Assembly: GCF_003950295.1 (NCBI RefSeq)
Contig: NZ_RHNP01000005.1
Location: forward strand, 1 to 64,000
Direction: 5' to 3'
DNA: 64,000 nucleotides
DNA from: Loigolactobacillus iwatensis
GTDB lineage: Bacteria > Bacillota > Bacilli > Lactobacillales > Lactobacillaceae
Below, piece after piece: positions 35,887-44,640 of this stretch. The notes beneath the pieces were generated by a model, which had not been told where the DNA came from, did not search any database, and saw nothing but the letters and a program-made list of their open reading frames with translations. Numbering within the stretch: the stretch's first letter is position 1; each line of letters starts with the position of its first letter. The position numbers and the translations under genes are program-made.

Positions 35887-36345
35887 TTACTGAAATTGCT
35901 GAATTGCCGCCTGATAAACTGCAGTTAGCGTAACGTGCTGCTTCTGGGCCAATTTTAAGCAATCTTCATATTCAGGTGTCCGTTTAACTAAATCATCATA
36001 GGTGGCGACTTTAACGCGAACTTGACCATATTCTGTCGTAACTTTTTCAAAGCTTCGCGTCATAACTGTGCGCTGCCATTTCTGATAACGAACACCGATC
36101 GTGCTTGTTTCTTGTAGGATCAAGCGCGCAAATTTAGCGCGCTCGATTGGCCTAATTAATACCGATAGTTTAACGGCTGGCCGATTTTTCTTCATTTGAA
36201 TCGGTGTGAAAAAAACATCAAGTGCGCCTGCATCCAGCAGTAGATTCATCACGTAACCTAACGCCTCACCGGTCTGATCATCGAGGTTGGCCTCAATTAG
36301 TAAAATCTCATCGCCTGTTTTACTAATTTCCTGCTGACTTAGTTT
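35887..36345 (-). CDS. larC2: LarC2, C-terminal part of the nickel insertase LarC
   Basis: The reading frame continues from larC1 after a -1 shift at the A-run. It opens with LSQQEISKTGDEILLIEANL, then DDQTGEALGYVMNLLLDAGA, and ends at 35887. The ILLIEANLDDQTGE block is the conserved start of the LarC C-terminal domain, so an internal ATG at 36252 would remove essential sequence. LarC uses CTP to insert nickel into the pincer cofactor. In L. plantarum full LarC is also made by ribosomal frameshifting from larC1/larC2. Confidence 0.88.
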   Translation of the reverse strand, partial: KLSQQEISKTGDEILLIEANLDDQTGEALGYVMNLLLDAGALDVFFTPIQMKKNRPAVKLSVLIRPIERAKFARLILQETSTIGVRYQKWQRTVMTRSFEKVTTEYGQVRVKVATYDDLVKRTPEYEDCLKLAQKQHVTLTAVYQAAIQQFQ

Positions 36346-37115
36346 TTTTTTTCAAAAATAATGGCACGTAAGGCATTAAAACCACCTGTATCACGTTTGC
36401 CAAAGCCGTAACCAATTTTTTCCGCCGTTAAATCAGTTGGTAGTGGTCCAAAATCAGTGACCAGTGTTTTAACCAACCCCATGCCAGTCGGTGTAATCAG
36501 CTCCGTATTAACATCCAACCGCTGTTTAATCGGAATAGCGGTGCCAACGCGCATTTGCATAACCGCCGGCACTGGAACGGGCATTTGCCCATGAGCGACT
36601 TGGATAAGGCCAGTGCCATCAGCTAATTCAGAGGCCTTAATTTGATCAACATTTAATAGCTCCAAGGCAATACAACAGCCAACGATATCAACAATAGAAT
36701 CAAGCGCGCCAACTTCGTGAAAATGGACTTCAGTGAGCGGTAAATGATGAACGGTTGCTTCGGCCTTAGCAATTTCAGAAAAAACCGCACTGGCTTGTTC
36801 TTTAACACGTTTTGATAAATCACTATTTTTAATCAATTCAAGAATTTCGTCTAAATGCCGCCCATGCTGGTGGTGCTGGCCTGCTTGATGCCGTTCAACA
36901 AAACCATGATCCTTTTCGTGATCAAGAATAACGTCAAAGTCCGTTCCATAAATACTACTCTTAGCTAATTCTTGTTTTTTCAAAGTGTAGCCATGAACAC
37001 CCAACTTGGCTAATTCTTGCTTAAATTGCTCAAAGTCAACACCTAAATCAAGTAACGCACCAATAAACATATCACCGCTAATACCGGAAAAAGCGTCTAA
37101 ATAAAGTATTCGCAT
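36339..37115 (-). CDS. larC1: LarC1, N-terminal part of the nickel insertase LarC
   Basis: 258 aa to the zero-frame stop. Starts MRILYLDAFSGISGDMFIGALLDLG, the DUF111/LarC signature. The His-rich loop RHQAGQHHQHGRHLDE (about 75-90) is a likely nickel-handling segment. LHFHEVGALDSIVDIVG-type sequence appears as TEVHFHEVGALDSIVDIVG. It ends in FEKKN-stop right at a 10-A run, where -1 slippage yields full-length LarC. GGGAG precedes the ATG and larB ends 16 bases upstream. Confidence 0.93.
   Translation of the reverse strand: MRILYLDAFSGISGDMFIGALLDLGVDFEQFKQELAKLGVHGYTLKKQELAKSSIYGTDFDVILDHEKDHGFVERHQAGQHHQHGRHLDEILELIKNSDLSKRVKEQASAVFSEIAKAEATVHHLPLTEVHFHEVGALDSIVDIVGCCIALELLNVDQIKASELADGTGLIQVAHGQMPVPVPAVMQMRVGTAIPIKQRLDVNTELITPTGMGLVKTLVTDFGPLPTDLTAEKIGYGFGKRDTGGFNALRAIIFEKKN
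36342..36353 (-). other. Programmed -1 frameshift slippery site in larC
   Basis: On the minus strand G-A10-C, read GAA AAA AAA AAC TAA in the LarC1 frame. Slipping back one base gives AAA AAA CTA AGT and enters the LarC2 frame. The shift occurs exactly one codon before the stop. Confidence 0.8.
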
Positions 37116-37130
37116 TCTAAATCTCCCTCA

Positions 37131-37874
37131 TCATAAATGATTGATCATACTAGCCGAATAGGCCGCACCAAAGCCATTATCAACGTTAACAACTGTAATT
37201 CCCGACGCACAGCTATTAAGCATCGTCATGAGTGCTGTCAAACCACCAAAGTTAGTTCCATAGCCGATACTAGTAGGAACCGCAATTAATGGTTTATTAA
37301 TCAAACCACCAACAACACTGGCCAAGGCGCCTTCCATTCCCGCAATCACAATCACGACCTTCGCACCACGAATAACGTCTAACCGGGCAAACAGGCGCTG
37401 AATTCCAGCCACGCCGACATCGTAGACACGCTCCACCTGATTACCAAACGTTTCCGCGGTAATTGCCGCCTCTTCGGCAACTGGCACGTCTGAAGTGCCG
37501 GCAGTTACGATTGCAATGTAGCTTTTCGTTTGTGGCAGCGCCGTTCCAATCACGGTACAACGTGCTTCTTTATAATAGATTGCCTCAGGCAAGGCAATTT
37601 TTACGGCACCAAACTTTTCTGGCGAGACACGAGTTGCTAAAATCGGTGCAGTCTGTTGTTGAAGCACCTTTGCAATTTCAACTATCTGTTCGGCAGTCTT
37701 TCCTTCTCCATAAATAACTTCTGGATAGCCATTACGTTTCTGGCGTGCCAAATCAACGTTGGCAAAACCAATATCGGTAAAAGATTGTTTTTCCAAACTC
37801 GCCGCAGCGACTTCTGCACCCGTTTTTCCATTGGCAACTTGTTGTAGCAATTCTCGTAATGCTTTTTTATCCAT
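37131..37874 (-). CDS. larB: LarB, pyridinium-3,5-biscarboxylate mononucleotide synthase
   Basis: 247 aa. LarB carboxylates and hydrolyses nicotinic acid adenine dinucleotide to begin the nickel pincer cofactor. The C-terminal half resembles PurE, with [14 protein letters not shown] and [18 protein letters not shown] matching the PurE-like carboxylase core. [12 protein letters not shown] lies between them. It is tightly placed 12 bp after larA and 16 bp before larC1. Confidence 0.93.
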   Translation of the reverse strand: MDKKALRELLQQVANGKTGAEVAAASLEKQSFTDIGFANVDLARQKRNGYPEVIYGEGKTAEQIVEIAKVLQQQTAPILATRVSPEKFGAVKIALPEAIYYKEARCTVIGTALPQTKSYIAIVTAGTSDVPVAEEAAITAETFGNQVERVYDVGVAGIQRLFARLDVIRGAKVVIVIAGMEGALASVVGGLINKPLIAVPTSIGYGTNFGGLTALMTMLNSCASGITVVNVDNGFGAAYSASMINHL

Positions 37875-37885
37875 AATTACACCAA

Positions 37886-39160
37886 CTAACGAACAATAAC
37901 GCCTAAACCATCCGGAATAACAACAACTTTTGAATCCTGGCCTTCTCGTTGATACGCCATTTCTAAAGCCTGATCCAAAGAAGTTGCCAAGTCCATGTGC
38001 ATTGAAGTAATTAACTTAGGATCAACTAGATCAGAGACAAATATAACGTGATGATGAACCAGAATTCGGGCGAAAATTTGGGCGGTCCATTGATCAGGAA
38101 TGGTCTTTAAACGCGGTGTATTAATTGCTTGATCTAAGAATTCTTTTGGATCATCTACATCAGCCAAATTATGGTAGAAGCCATCACCACCGTGACCATC
38201 GCGAGCACCGGCCACCATAATAATCGTGCCGTTTTCTTTATTAGTTGCTTCGGCAGCCGTCATTCCTTTAACGGCCTGATAAATATTTTGATCTAATGGG
38301 AAACCACCATTGGTAGAAATCGTAATATCACTAGGGATCTTCTTTACACTAGACAAATCACGAACAAACTCACAGCCTACTTTATGTGCGGCTTCCATAT
38401 CACCGGCAAAAGAACCAATAATTTTTTTATCCTCATCCAACACCACGTTGATAATAAAGGCTAATTTAGCAGTTCGCGCTGCGTAAACCATATCTTTATG
38501 AATCGGATTATGCATTAAATTACCCGTTCGTGCCTTGTTAGAATTAATAAATTCACCAGAATGATTCGCCATAATTGTTTTATAAGAAGCAACACCTGGT
38601 AAAACGGACTTTCTACCACCAGAAAAGCCAGCAAAAAAGTGCGATTCAATAAAGCCTTCAGAAATCAACAAATCGGCCTCTGCAGCTACCCGGTTAATAA
38701 TGCAATCGCCACCAGAAGGTAGTTGGCCAATTTTAACCATCGAGCTATCATCAGTGGAAACGTGCATCACAATCTCTTCATTGGCAACAATGTCCGCACC
38801 ATATTTATTAACTAATTCTTCGTGGGTTGAAGGTCGGTGGAATCCAGTTGCTACGAGAATACGAATTCGGGCATCTGGCGCAACACTTCGCAAACGTCGC
38901 AATAAAATTGGCGTAATAATATGTGATGGAACTGGACGTGTGTGATCCGAACTAATAATGACAATATTCTTCTTACCAGTTGCTAACGTTTCTAAGCTTT
39001 CTGAACCAATCGGATTATCTAATGAACGTTCAACCGTTTCGTTTTCTGATAGTTCATTTTTATAAGTGGCCGCCTTTGAGACAAGTTTTCCCGCAAAATT
39101 TTCATCCGCAATTTTTGCAGTAATTGTCGTCTTATCATATGGCAAATCAATTGCTACCAT
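37886..39160 (-). CDS. larA: LarA, nickel-dependent lactate racemase
   Basis: 424 aa starting [10 protein letters not shown]. The ATG at 39160 is chosen over a frame to 39214 because AGAGGATG lies 8 bases upstream and because the result is the length of L. plantarum Lar[12 protein letters not shown] contains the Lys that forms the covalent link to the pincer cofactor. [18 protein letters not shown] and [11 protein letters not shown] carry the catalytic and nickel-coordinating histidines. It interconverts D- and L-lactate, supplying D-lactate for cell-wall precursors. Confidence 0.95.
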   Translation of the reverse strand: MVAIDLPYDKTTITAKIADENFAGKLVSKAATYKNELSENETVERSLDNPIGSESLETLATGKKNIVIISSDHTRPVPSHIITPILLRRLRSVAPDARIRILVATGFHRPSTHEELVNKYGADIVANEEIVMHVSTDDSSMVKIGQLPSGGDCIINRVAAEADLLISEGFIESHFFAGFSGGRKSVLPGVASYKTIMANHSGEFINSNKARTGNLMHNPIHKDMVYAARTAKLAFIINVVLDEDKKIIGSFAGDMEAAHKVGCEFVRDLSSVKKIPSDITISTNGGFPLDQNIYQAVKGMTAAEATNKENGTIIMVAGARDGHGGDGFYHNLADVDDPKEFLDQAINTPRLKTIPDQWTAQIFARILVHHHVIFVSDLVDPKLITSMHMDLATSLDQALEMAYQREGQDSKVVVIPDGLGVIVR

Positions 39161-39395
39161 GAAATGACATCCTCTTTCTCTATAAAATTTACATGCAAGC
39201 TTTGTTATACTCATCTTTTTTTAATTTGTCTGCTACCTTTGGCGTTTCCAAAACTGGTTAACAAATGTATACTTTAAATGCTGTCGCCAAATTTACTGAA
39301 ACGGGTATGATACAAAAGTAATTGTAATTTTGGCAATGCAGTAATTAGCGAATTGTTCCTGACTAACCAAAACTTACATGAAAGAATGACGACGA
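39161..39395. promoter_or_regulatory. Divergent larA/larR control region
   Basis: Holds an inverted repeat TTTGGCG (39238-39244) / CGCCAAA (39285-39291), centred on AACAAATGTATACTTTAAAT. A TATGAT -10 (39306-39311) for larR has no good -35 at the expected place, as is common at activator-dependent promoters. LarR is expected to bind here. Confidence 0.5.
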
Positions 39396-40061
39396 ATGGT
39401 ATTAACTGATATTGAGTACTTAATGAATTATTTAGATGAACACCACGTTCCGATAATTAACAAAAAACGACATACGTATCTCACTTACCATGGACTTGCC
39501 GAGCATTACACCTACATTTTGAAACAAGGTATTATTAAAAATAGTATTATCCTGCAGGATGGTCGTGAATTTAATCTTTCTTACATCGTCAAACCCGACG
39601 TCATTTCGTTATTACGCGATGAGGTTTCAAAATACACTGATCAGCCATTTAATGTACGAATAGAATCAGACGAAGCAATGTTTTATCAAGTCGACCGCGT
39701 CACTTTTTGGAATTATGTCAACGCAAATTTGGAACTACAGAATTACGTTAAAAACTATTATCGAAAAAAGCTTTCCGAAAATATTTTCCGCTCACAACGA
39801 ATGGTCATGAACGGAAAAAAGGGAGCTGTTTGTGCTTTTATCTATAGCCTAATTGATTTGTTTGGCCGCCAAGTCCCGGAAGGAATCCTGATTGATTTCA
39901 TCGTCACTAACGATGATATTGCCGGTTTTTGCGGCATTAGTTCGCGTAGTAGCGTTAACCGAATGCTAAATGAACTCAAAAACGATGGTGCCCTTATCAC
40001 TAAAAATCATAAATTTATTATTACCGATATCAGCTACCTCATCGATCATATTGCTAATTAA
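39396..40061 (+). CDS. larR: LarR, Crp/Fnr-family activator of the lar operons
   Basis: 221 aa. The N-terminal cyclic-nucleotide-binding-like domain runs to about 140. The C-terminal winged helix includes IAGFCGISSRSSVNRMLNELK (about 174-194). In L. plantarum LarR activates both lar units when L-lactate is abundant relative to D-lactate. It is divergent from larA and the first gene of the nickel-import unit. The start at 39396 follows a weak GAATGACGACGA leader without a strong binding site, so the exact start is uncertain. Confidence 0.9.
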   Translation: MVLTDIEYLMNYLDEHHVPIINKKRHTYLTYHGLAEHYTYILKQGIIKNSIILQDGREFNLSYIVKPDVISLLRDEVSKYTDQPFNVRIESDEAMFYQVDRVTFWNYVNANLELQNYVKNYYRKKLSENIFRSQRMVMNGKKGAVCAFIYSLIDLFGRQVPEGILIDFIVTNDDIAGFCGISSRSSVNRMLNELKNDGALITKNHKFIITDISYLIDHIAN

Positions 40062-40094
40062 ACCTTAGTATTATTGGATAAGGAGTTTTCTAAA

Positions 40095-41087
40095 TTGCAC
40101 ATTCCCGATAATTATTTAAGTCCAACAACGTGTGGAACACTAATCGCTGTTATGACACCAATTTGGACGGTTTCAGTTTTAAAAGTGAAGGCCCAAATTA
40201 AAGAAAAAAAAGAAACCATTCCACTGCTAGGTGTGGCGGCTTCATTGGCCTTCTTAATCATGATGTTTAATTTACCGATCCCTGGCGGAACCACTGCCCA
40301 CGCTGTTGGGGGAACTTTACTTGCCGTGTTATTAGGGCCTTGGGCGGCCTGTTTGGCACTTTCGATTACGTTACTCCTGCAAGCATTGCTATTTGGTGAC
40401 GGTGGAATTTTAGCTTTTGGTGCTAACGCCTTTAATATGGCTTTCATCATGCCTTTTGTCGGTTACGCCTGCTATTTAATTGGCCGCCGATTACACCATG
40501 AAAAAATTGGTCTAGCCGTTGGTGCCTACGTTGGTATCAATCTCGCAGCTTTAGTTGCCGGAATTGAACTCGGTTTACAGCCACTTCTATTTCACAATCA
40601 GCAGGGAACACCGCTTTACTGTCCTTATGGATTGAATATTGCAGTCCCTGCCATGCTAACGGCCCATTTACTTATTGTTGGTTGGGTTGAGGCGGCTTTC
40701 ACTGTCTTGGTCTTCCAATTTATCAAGAAGGCAGCGCCGGACAGTATTTATCATGCAGCAACTAAAAATACTAAAGTACACACTAAAGCAATTTACGGCC
40801 TATTAGCCGGCCTGGCCATCCTTTCGCCACTTGGTTTAATCGCTTCTGGAACGGCCTGGGGTGAGTGGAATAAAATGGAACTACAGCAACGTTTGCAGAC
40901 CGCGCATCTGGCTACTCGTGCACCAAGTGGCATCAGTCATGGCTTTCAATTCAGCGCACTCTTTAATAACTACACTATTAAGGGTGTTCCACTGCCAATT
41001 GGATATATTTTATCTGCCGTAACCGTCCTACTTATCTTTTTTCTATTCGTTCGGGTGATTCGTTATGATCAAAACAAAGATAGTTGA
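40095..41087 (+). CDS. larMN: LarMN, fused nickel ECF-type transporter membrane component
   Basis: 330 aa from a TTG at 40095, ten bases after AAGGAG, giving MHIPDNYLSP. This start restores the CbiM/NikM N-terminus whose His2 binds Ni2+; a TTG at 40074 would bury it. Residues 1-~215 are CbiM-like with seven helices. Residues about 225-330 are a CbiN/PDGLE-like part with two helices flanking an external loop, so M and N are one chain. It imports nickel for LarC, using LarQ and LarO. Confidence 0.88.
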   Translation: MHIPDNYLSPTTCGTLIAVMTPIWTVSVLKVKAQIKEKKETIPLLGVAASLAFLIMMFNLPIPGGTTAHAVGGTLLAVLLGPWAACLALSITLLLQALLFGDGGILAFGANAFNMAFIMPFVGYACYLIGRRLHHEKIGLAVGAYVGINLAALVAGIELGLQPLLFHNQQGTPLYCPYGLNIAVPAMLTAHLLIVGWVEAAFTVLVFQFIKKAAPDSIYHAATKNTKVHTKAIYGLLAGLAILSPLGLIASGTAWGEWNKMELQQRLQTAHLATRAPSGISHGFQFSALFNNYTIKGVPLPIGYILSAVTVLLIFFLFVRVIRYDQNKDS

Positions 41088-41886
41088 ACTGCCAAGCTGG
41101 CTGCAAGAAACGCGTGTTGTAGCCCCTAAACGAAATGGTCATTCCTTTCTACAGCAAAACAGCCAACGATTAAGTCAGTTATTACAGCGTTTTGCACAGG
41201 AGGCTGACATTAGGCACCAACCCCTTGAAGAATGGTTAGCGCCGCAAGTTAAATTATTAACCACTTTGAGCACTGTTTTATTAATTTCTTTAAATCAGAA
41301 TCCATTTATAGCGTGGTTAATTTTAGTTTGTAATCTGGGCCTACTGGTAATATTACCGCCCGCTTACTTAAAAAAAATCATCCGCCAAACAGTCATCAGT
41401 AGTTTATTTGCTGAGCTGCTCGTTTTGCCAAGTATTCTGCTACTTCCTGGACAAAATTCACTATTTTTCTTTGGCCGAACTTGTCTAATTCTATTAAATC
41501 TTAGTTACTACCGGACAACGACAACCTTTACGGCGCTTATAACTGCTCTTAAACAACTACACTGCCCTAATAGTTTAATCTTCACTGTTGCTATCACCAT
41601 CACCTACTTAAAACTACTGGGTGAATACTTATTAAATCTATTGGAGGCCATCACTCTGCGCTCAGTGGGTAAAACGGCCCACCCATACCAAACGATCGGC
41701 CAGCTTTTTGGTATACTTTACTTAAAGACCCACGATTATGCTTTGGCCTTATACGCCGCAATGGAAGCACGCGGTTTTACTGGCGATTATCAAAAGGAAA
41801 CTAGGTCTATTCACCACTGGCGCGATAATCTAGTTTTGTTACTGGATGCCACTTTATTCGGTCTACTATTCTTTTTAGGGAGCTAA
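41065..41886 (+). CDS. larQ: LarQ, ECF-type nickel transporter T component
   Basis: 273 aa CbiQ-like membrane protein with several helices. MEARGFTGDY (about 232-241) corresponds to the conserved A-R-G coupling motif that contacts the ATPase. It overlaps larMN by 23 bases. Confidence 0.88.
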   Translation: MIKTKIVELPSWLQETRVVAPKRNGHSFLQQNSQRLSQLLQRFAQEADIRHQPLEEWLAPQVKLLTTLSTVLLISLNQNPFIAWLILVCNLGLLVILPPAYLKKIIRQTVISSLFAELLVLPSILLLPGQNSLFFFGRTCLILLNLSYYRTTTTFTALITALKQLHCPNSLIFTVAITITYLKLLGEYLLNLLEAITLRSVGKTAHPYQTIGQLFGILYLKTHDYALALYAAMEARGFTGDYQKETRSIHHWRDNLVLLLDATLFGLLFFLGS

Positions 41887-41891
41887 TTTTA

Positions 41892-42617
41892 ATGTTAACT
41901 GTGCAACACTTAAACTATCATTATCCAACTACTTGCGGCCTAAACGACATTAATCTACAAATCAAGGCCGGTGAATTTGTTTGTTTCATGGGTCCCAACG
42001 GTTCCGGTAAATCGACGCTGTTTAACATTCTAAGCGGCCTAAAAATAGCTAGTAGTGGTGATTACTATTTCAACGACGCATTAATTGATGCAGCTTTCTT
42101 AAAAAATGCTAAAAGACGGCAAACGTTCCACCAACAGATTGGTTTTGTCTTTCAAAATAGTGACGTTCAATTATTTAACCTAACCGTAGCCGATGAGGTC
42201 GCTTTTGGTCCGAAACAGCTAGCCCTGTCAGCGGCCGAAATTGAACAACGGGTTACGGATTGCCTAAGGTTAACTGGCTGTAGTGAATTCCGCGATCGTG
42301 TGCCTTACCATCTTTCTGGAGGTGAGAAAAAACGTGTCGCTTTGGCCAGTGCCTTAGCTCTTAATCCTAGTGTTTTAATCTTAGATGAACCACTGAACGG
42401 CCTAACACCAATCGCACAACAACAAATGTTGGATTTATTAATCCAACTCAATCAGGCCGGAAAAACAATTTTGATTGCCAGCCATGATTACAATCAAATC
42501 AAACAGTGTGCTAGTCGCTTTGTTATTTTTAACGAACAACATAAAATTGTTCATGATTTGAGTGCTACTGATTTAACGACTATGCCAGAATTAGGTCAAA
42601 AACTTACTTTAATTTAA
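41892..42617 (+). CDS. larO: LarO, ECF-type nickel transporter ATPase
   Basis: 241 aa CbiO-like ABC ATPase. Walker A is MGPNGSGKST (about 33-42), the signature is LSGGEKKRVALASALAL, and Walker B is VLILDEPLNGL. It energises LarMNQ. Last conserved member of the plus-strand lar unit. Confidence 0.9.
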   Translation: MLTVQHLNYHYPTTCGLNDINLQIKAGEFVCFMGPNGSGKSTLFNILSGLKIASSGDYYFNDALIDAAFLKNAKRRQTFHQQIGFVFQNSDVQLFNLTVADEVAFGPKQLALSAAEIEQRVTDCLRLTGCSEFRDRVPYHLSGGEKKRVALASALALNPSVLILDEPLNGLTPIAQQQMLDLLIQLNQAGKTILIASHDYNQIKQCASRFVIFNEQHKIVHDLSATDLTTMPELGQKLTLI

Positions 42618-42640
42618 ATATACTTATGGGGGAATTAATT

Positions 42641-42877
42641 ATGAATATGAACATAAACAACGAAATTCATCGTGGTTGGAACAAACGAATCGTGACCGGC
42701 AAAACATTGGCTGAATGTGATGAGAAATTAGTCACGTACTTGAATAAACAAGATTACGGTAGTGGCGAATTTGTTGTTTTACATGAAAATGACGGTACCA
42801 ATCAAAATTCTGGTTACCCACTACCAGACGGTGATCTTTGTTACATCAGCTTTTTGATTTATAATAGCCGCCTTTAG
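42641..42877 (+). CDS. Small hypothetical protein at the end of the lar nickel unit
   Basis: 78 aa from the ATG at 42641, eight bases after GGGGGA. An ATG at 42626 lies before that site and is rejected. It is soluble, mixed-charge, with VLHENDGTNQNSGYPLPDGDLCYISF near the end. I do not recognise a family. It follows larO by 23 bp and precedes a terminator, so it is probably co-transcribed. A role in nickel or lactate handling is only suggested by position. Confidence 0.6.
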   Translation: MNMNINNEIHRGWNKRIVTGKTLAECDEKLVTYLNKQDYGSGEFVVLHENDGTNQNSGYPLPDGDLCYISFLIYNSRL

Positions 42878-42883
42878 GCTAAA

Positions 42884-42908
42884 AAGTGTTGCGAAAAGCG
42901 TTTAGATT
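42884..42908. repeat. Short dispersed repeat (AGTGTTGGAAAAGCG family), copy 3
   Basis: AAGTGTTGCGAAAAGCGTTTAGATT, matching 35738 and 9784 with few changes. Confidence 0.5.
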
Positions 42909-42910
42909 AA

Positions 42911-42974
42911 AATAATCACTAACAATAGGTTCCAAGGTTGCTTAACAGCCTTGGGGCCTATTTATTAGTGATTA
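42911..42974. terminator. Terminator after the lar nickel unit
   Basis: AATCACTAA...AATAGG and CCAAGG pair with CCTTGG, CCTATT and TTAGTGATT. Confidence 0.75.
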
Positions 42975-42975
42975 A

Positions 42976-43001
42976 TTAAGCGCGCTTGATTACGCGCTTA
43001 A
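42976..43001. terminator. Second hairpin, probable terminator
   Basis: TTAAGCGCG pairs with CGCGCTTAA around a 8-base loop, followed by TTTTAT on the plus strand. Confidence 0.55.
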
Positions 43002-43034
43002 TTTTATATAATGACAGCTTTTGCTTATTTATGA

Positions 43035-43691
43035 TCAAATATCTACGTGGTGTTTGAGACTTGGAAAAACGTGTTGGTCAGACCAATTCATTATCGCACC
43101 TTGAGCTACTAACGCTAAAATTGTGCCGAAACCAATCGCCTTAAGTTGGCCAGTTGCAATAAATGAAATTATCGTAATCATAATTGGTGGCGTATAGCTT
43201 GCCCATTGTCCTAAGATTGCTGATCCTTTAAGGTACTTAAAGCGAAGAATATAGGACAAATCGTCATTAGGGTGCATTAGAATATTCGAGCGTTGGTAGA
43301 TCGACACAGCCGCGGCCACTGTGAGAATACCAAGAACATCTAAAATAATGCGGACACCAAGCCCTAAATGAGGGACACCTAGCCAATCCCATGCCGTCGT
43401 CATTATTTGGACTAAATAGCTAAAGGGCACAATATAAAGTAAATTAGAAAAAAAGCGGCGCCGATCAAAGTGGCCCAGCAACAGTTGATTAACCAGTGTA
43501 ATAACGATCCCGTAGACAAATAAAGTTGTGCCCAATGAGACATGAATCCAATTGGCTAAGTTAACCGAGGACCCTGTCCAAACTGCACTCCCTAAATTAG
43601 TAGAAATTGTTAAGGCGTTGCCGGTAGCGTTCATTAAAATTGAAAGAACTAAAAAATCCATTCTTTGGTGAAAATCTTTCATTTTAACCAC
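43035..43691 (-). CDS. YczE/YitT-like membrane protein
   Basis: About 218 aa with five or six hydrophobic segments, starting MDFLVLSILMNATGNALTIST after a short basic lead. The segment GNALTISTNLGSAVWTGSSVN is typical of YczE/YyaS-type proteins. The GTG at 43691, eight bases after GGGGAG, is the best start; a TTG (43700) is too close and an ATG (43682) too far. The function is unknown. Confidence 0.7.
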   Translation of the reverse strand: MVKMKDFHQRMDFLVLSILMNATGNALTISTNLGSAVWTGSSVNLANWIHVSLGTTLFVYGIVITLVNQLLLGHFDRRRFFSNLLYIVPFSYLVQIMTTAWDWLGVPHLGLGVRIILDVLGILTVAAAVSIYQRSNILMHPNDDLSYILRFKYLKGSAILGQWASYTPPIMITIISFIATGQLKAIGFGTILALVAQGAIMNWSDQHVFPSLKHHVDI

Positions 43692-43896
43692 ACTAGTCAA
43701 GCTCCCCTACTAATTAATTTAACTTTCTTTATTAACTATATAACTATTTAGAACTAGTGACAAAGCAATCTAATTTCCGAACATCTTCCTGTCAATCAAG
43801 ACCAGTATATTTTAAGGAACATACTTTAAGTTGTGTGAGATAATAGCTCAATCAAAATTATCGAATACGAACGTTACATTGGTGCTAGTAGGATTA

Positions 43897-43910
43897 ATTT
43901 CCCGGGAAAT
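43897..43910. promoter_or_regulatory. Perfect 14-bp palindrome upstream of TetR
   Basis: ATTTCCCGGGAAAT lies about 110 bp before the TetR start in a 330-bp gene-free gap (43692-44021). It is a candidate operator. A direct repeat CTTAGATGAGGT occurs at 43970 and again at 44623, before the decarboxylase gene. The rest of the gap shows nothing further. Confidence 0.4.
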
Positions 43911-44021
43911 ATTGTATTTTACCGCAATCCTCAAAATTGAATATTTCTTAAAAACTAAGTAAAATACCCTTAGATGAGGTAACAATTATTTGAATAAGTT
44001 ATTTCTTAAATGGAGACTATC

Positions 44022-44555
44022 ATGGAACAAGTTGACAAACGTATTTTAAAAACCAAAACTAAAATCGATTCCACCCTATTTGCTCTCTGTAAAAAGAAAG
44101 TTAATTTTGAAACCCTAAGTGCACCTAAATTAGCAAAAATTGCCGGAATTTCCCGGCAAACTTTTTACCGTTACTACTTATCACCGAAACAAGTAATCGT
44201 TACAATGATCGACAAACATCTCAGTGAATTTCAAAAAGATTTTCGACTTCAAGGCTTAACCGCCCGGAGCATGACTGCCCAACTCATGAAAACCTGGCAA
44301 CAGCGTGCCGAAGTCTTTGAACTAGTCGAGTGGTCAAATACCCGCCAAGAATTTATTCAACGCCTATCGCTCTTCAATCAAAATATTGCTCACCAAAATA
44401 AAATTACGTTAATCGATGAAGTGGCCATTTGTAATGTTTACGCCGCAGCAACTTACATGTTTTTACGCGCCTATGTATTGGATAATGCATGGTCTGAAAA
44501 TGAAGCGACTGACTTGTTTCTGCACCTTACCAATAATTTAGATAAAATTTTTTAG
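44022..44555 (+). CDS. TetR-family regulator
   Basis: 177 aa starting MEQVDKRILK, from the ATG at 44022 eight bases after TGGAG. The helix-turn-helix covers about 8-55, with LAKIAGISRQTFYRYYLSPKQVI. It precedes an amidohydrolase-type gene by 85 bp on the same strand and probably controls it. Confidence 0.82.
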   Translation: MEQVDKRILKTKTKIDSTLFALCKKKVNFETLSAPKLAKIAGISRQTFYRYYLSPKQVIVTMIDKHLSEFQKDFRLQGLTARSMTAQLMKTWQQRAEVFELVEWSNTRQEFIQRLSLFNQNIAHQNKITLIDEVAICNVYAAATYMFLRAYVLDNAWSENEATDLFLHLTNNLDKIF

Positions 44556-44640
44556 TTACGCAACTTATTGGCTAATTCGGTCCATAACTTCCGTTTTAAT
44601 CTCGCTATACTGTACTTAAATCTTAGATGAGGTGAATATT

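Noticed and set aside
36252-36252. Internal ATG as a separate start for larC2
   Set aside because: It would delete the conserved EILLIEANLDDQTGE block and has no ribosome binding site; -1 frameshifting from larC1 explains the layout.
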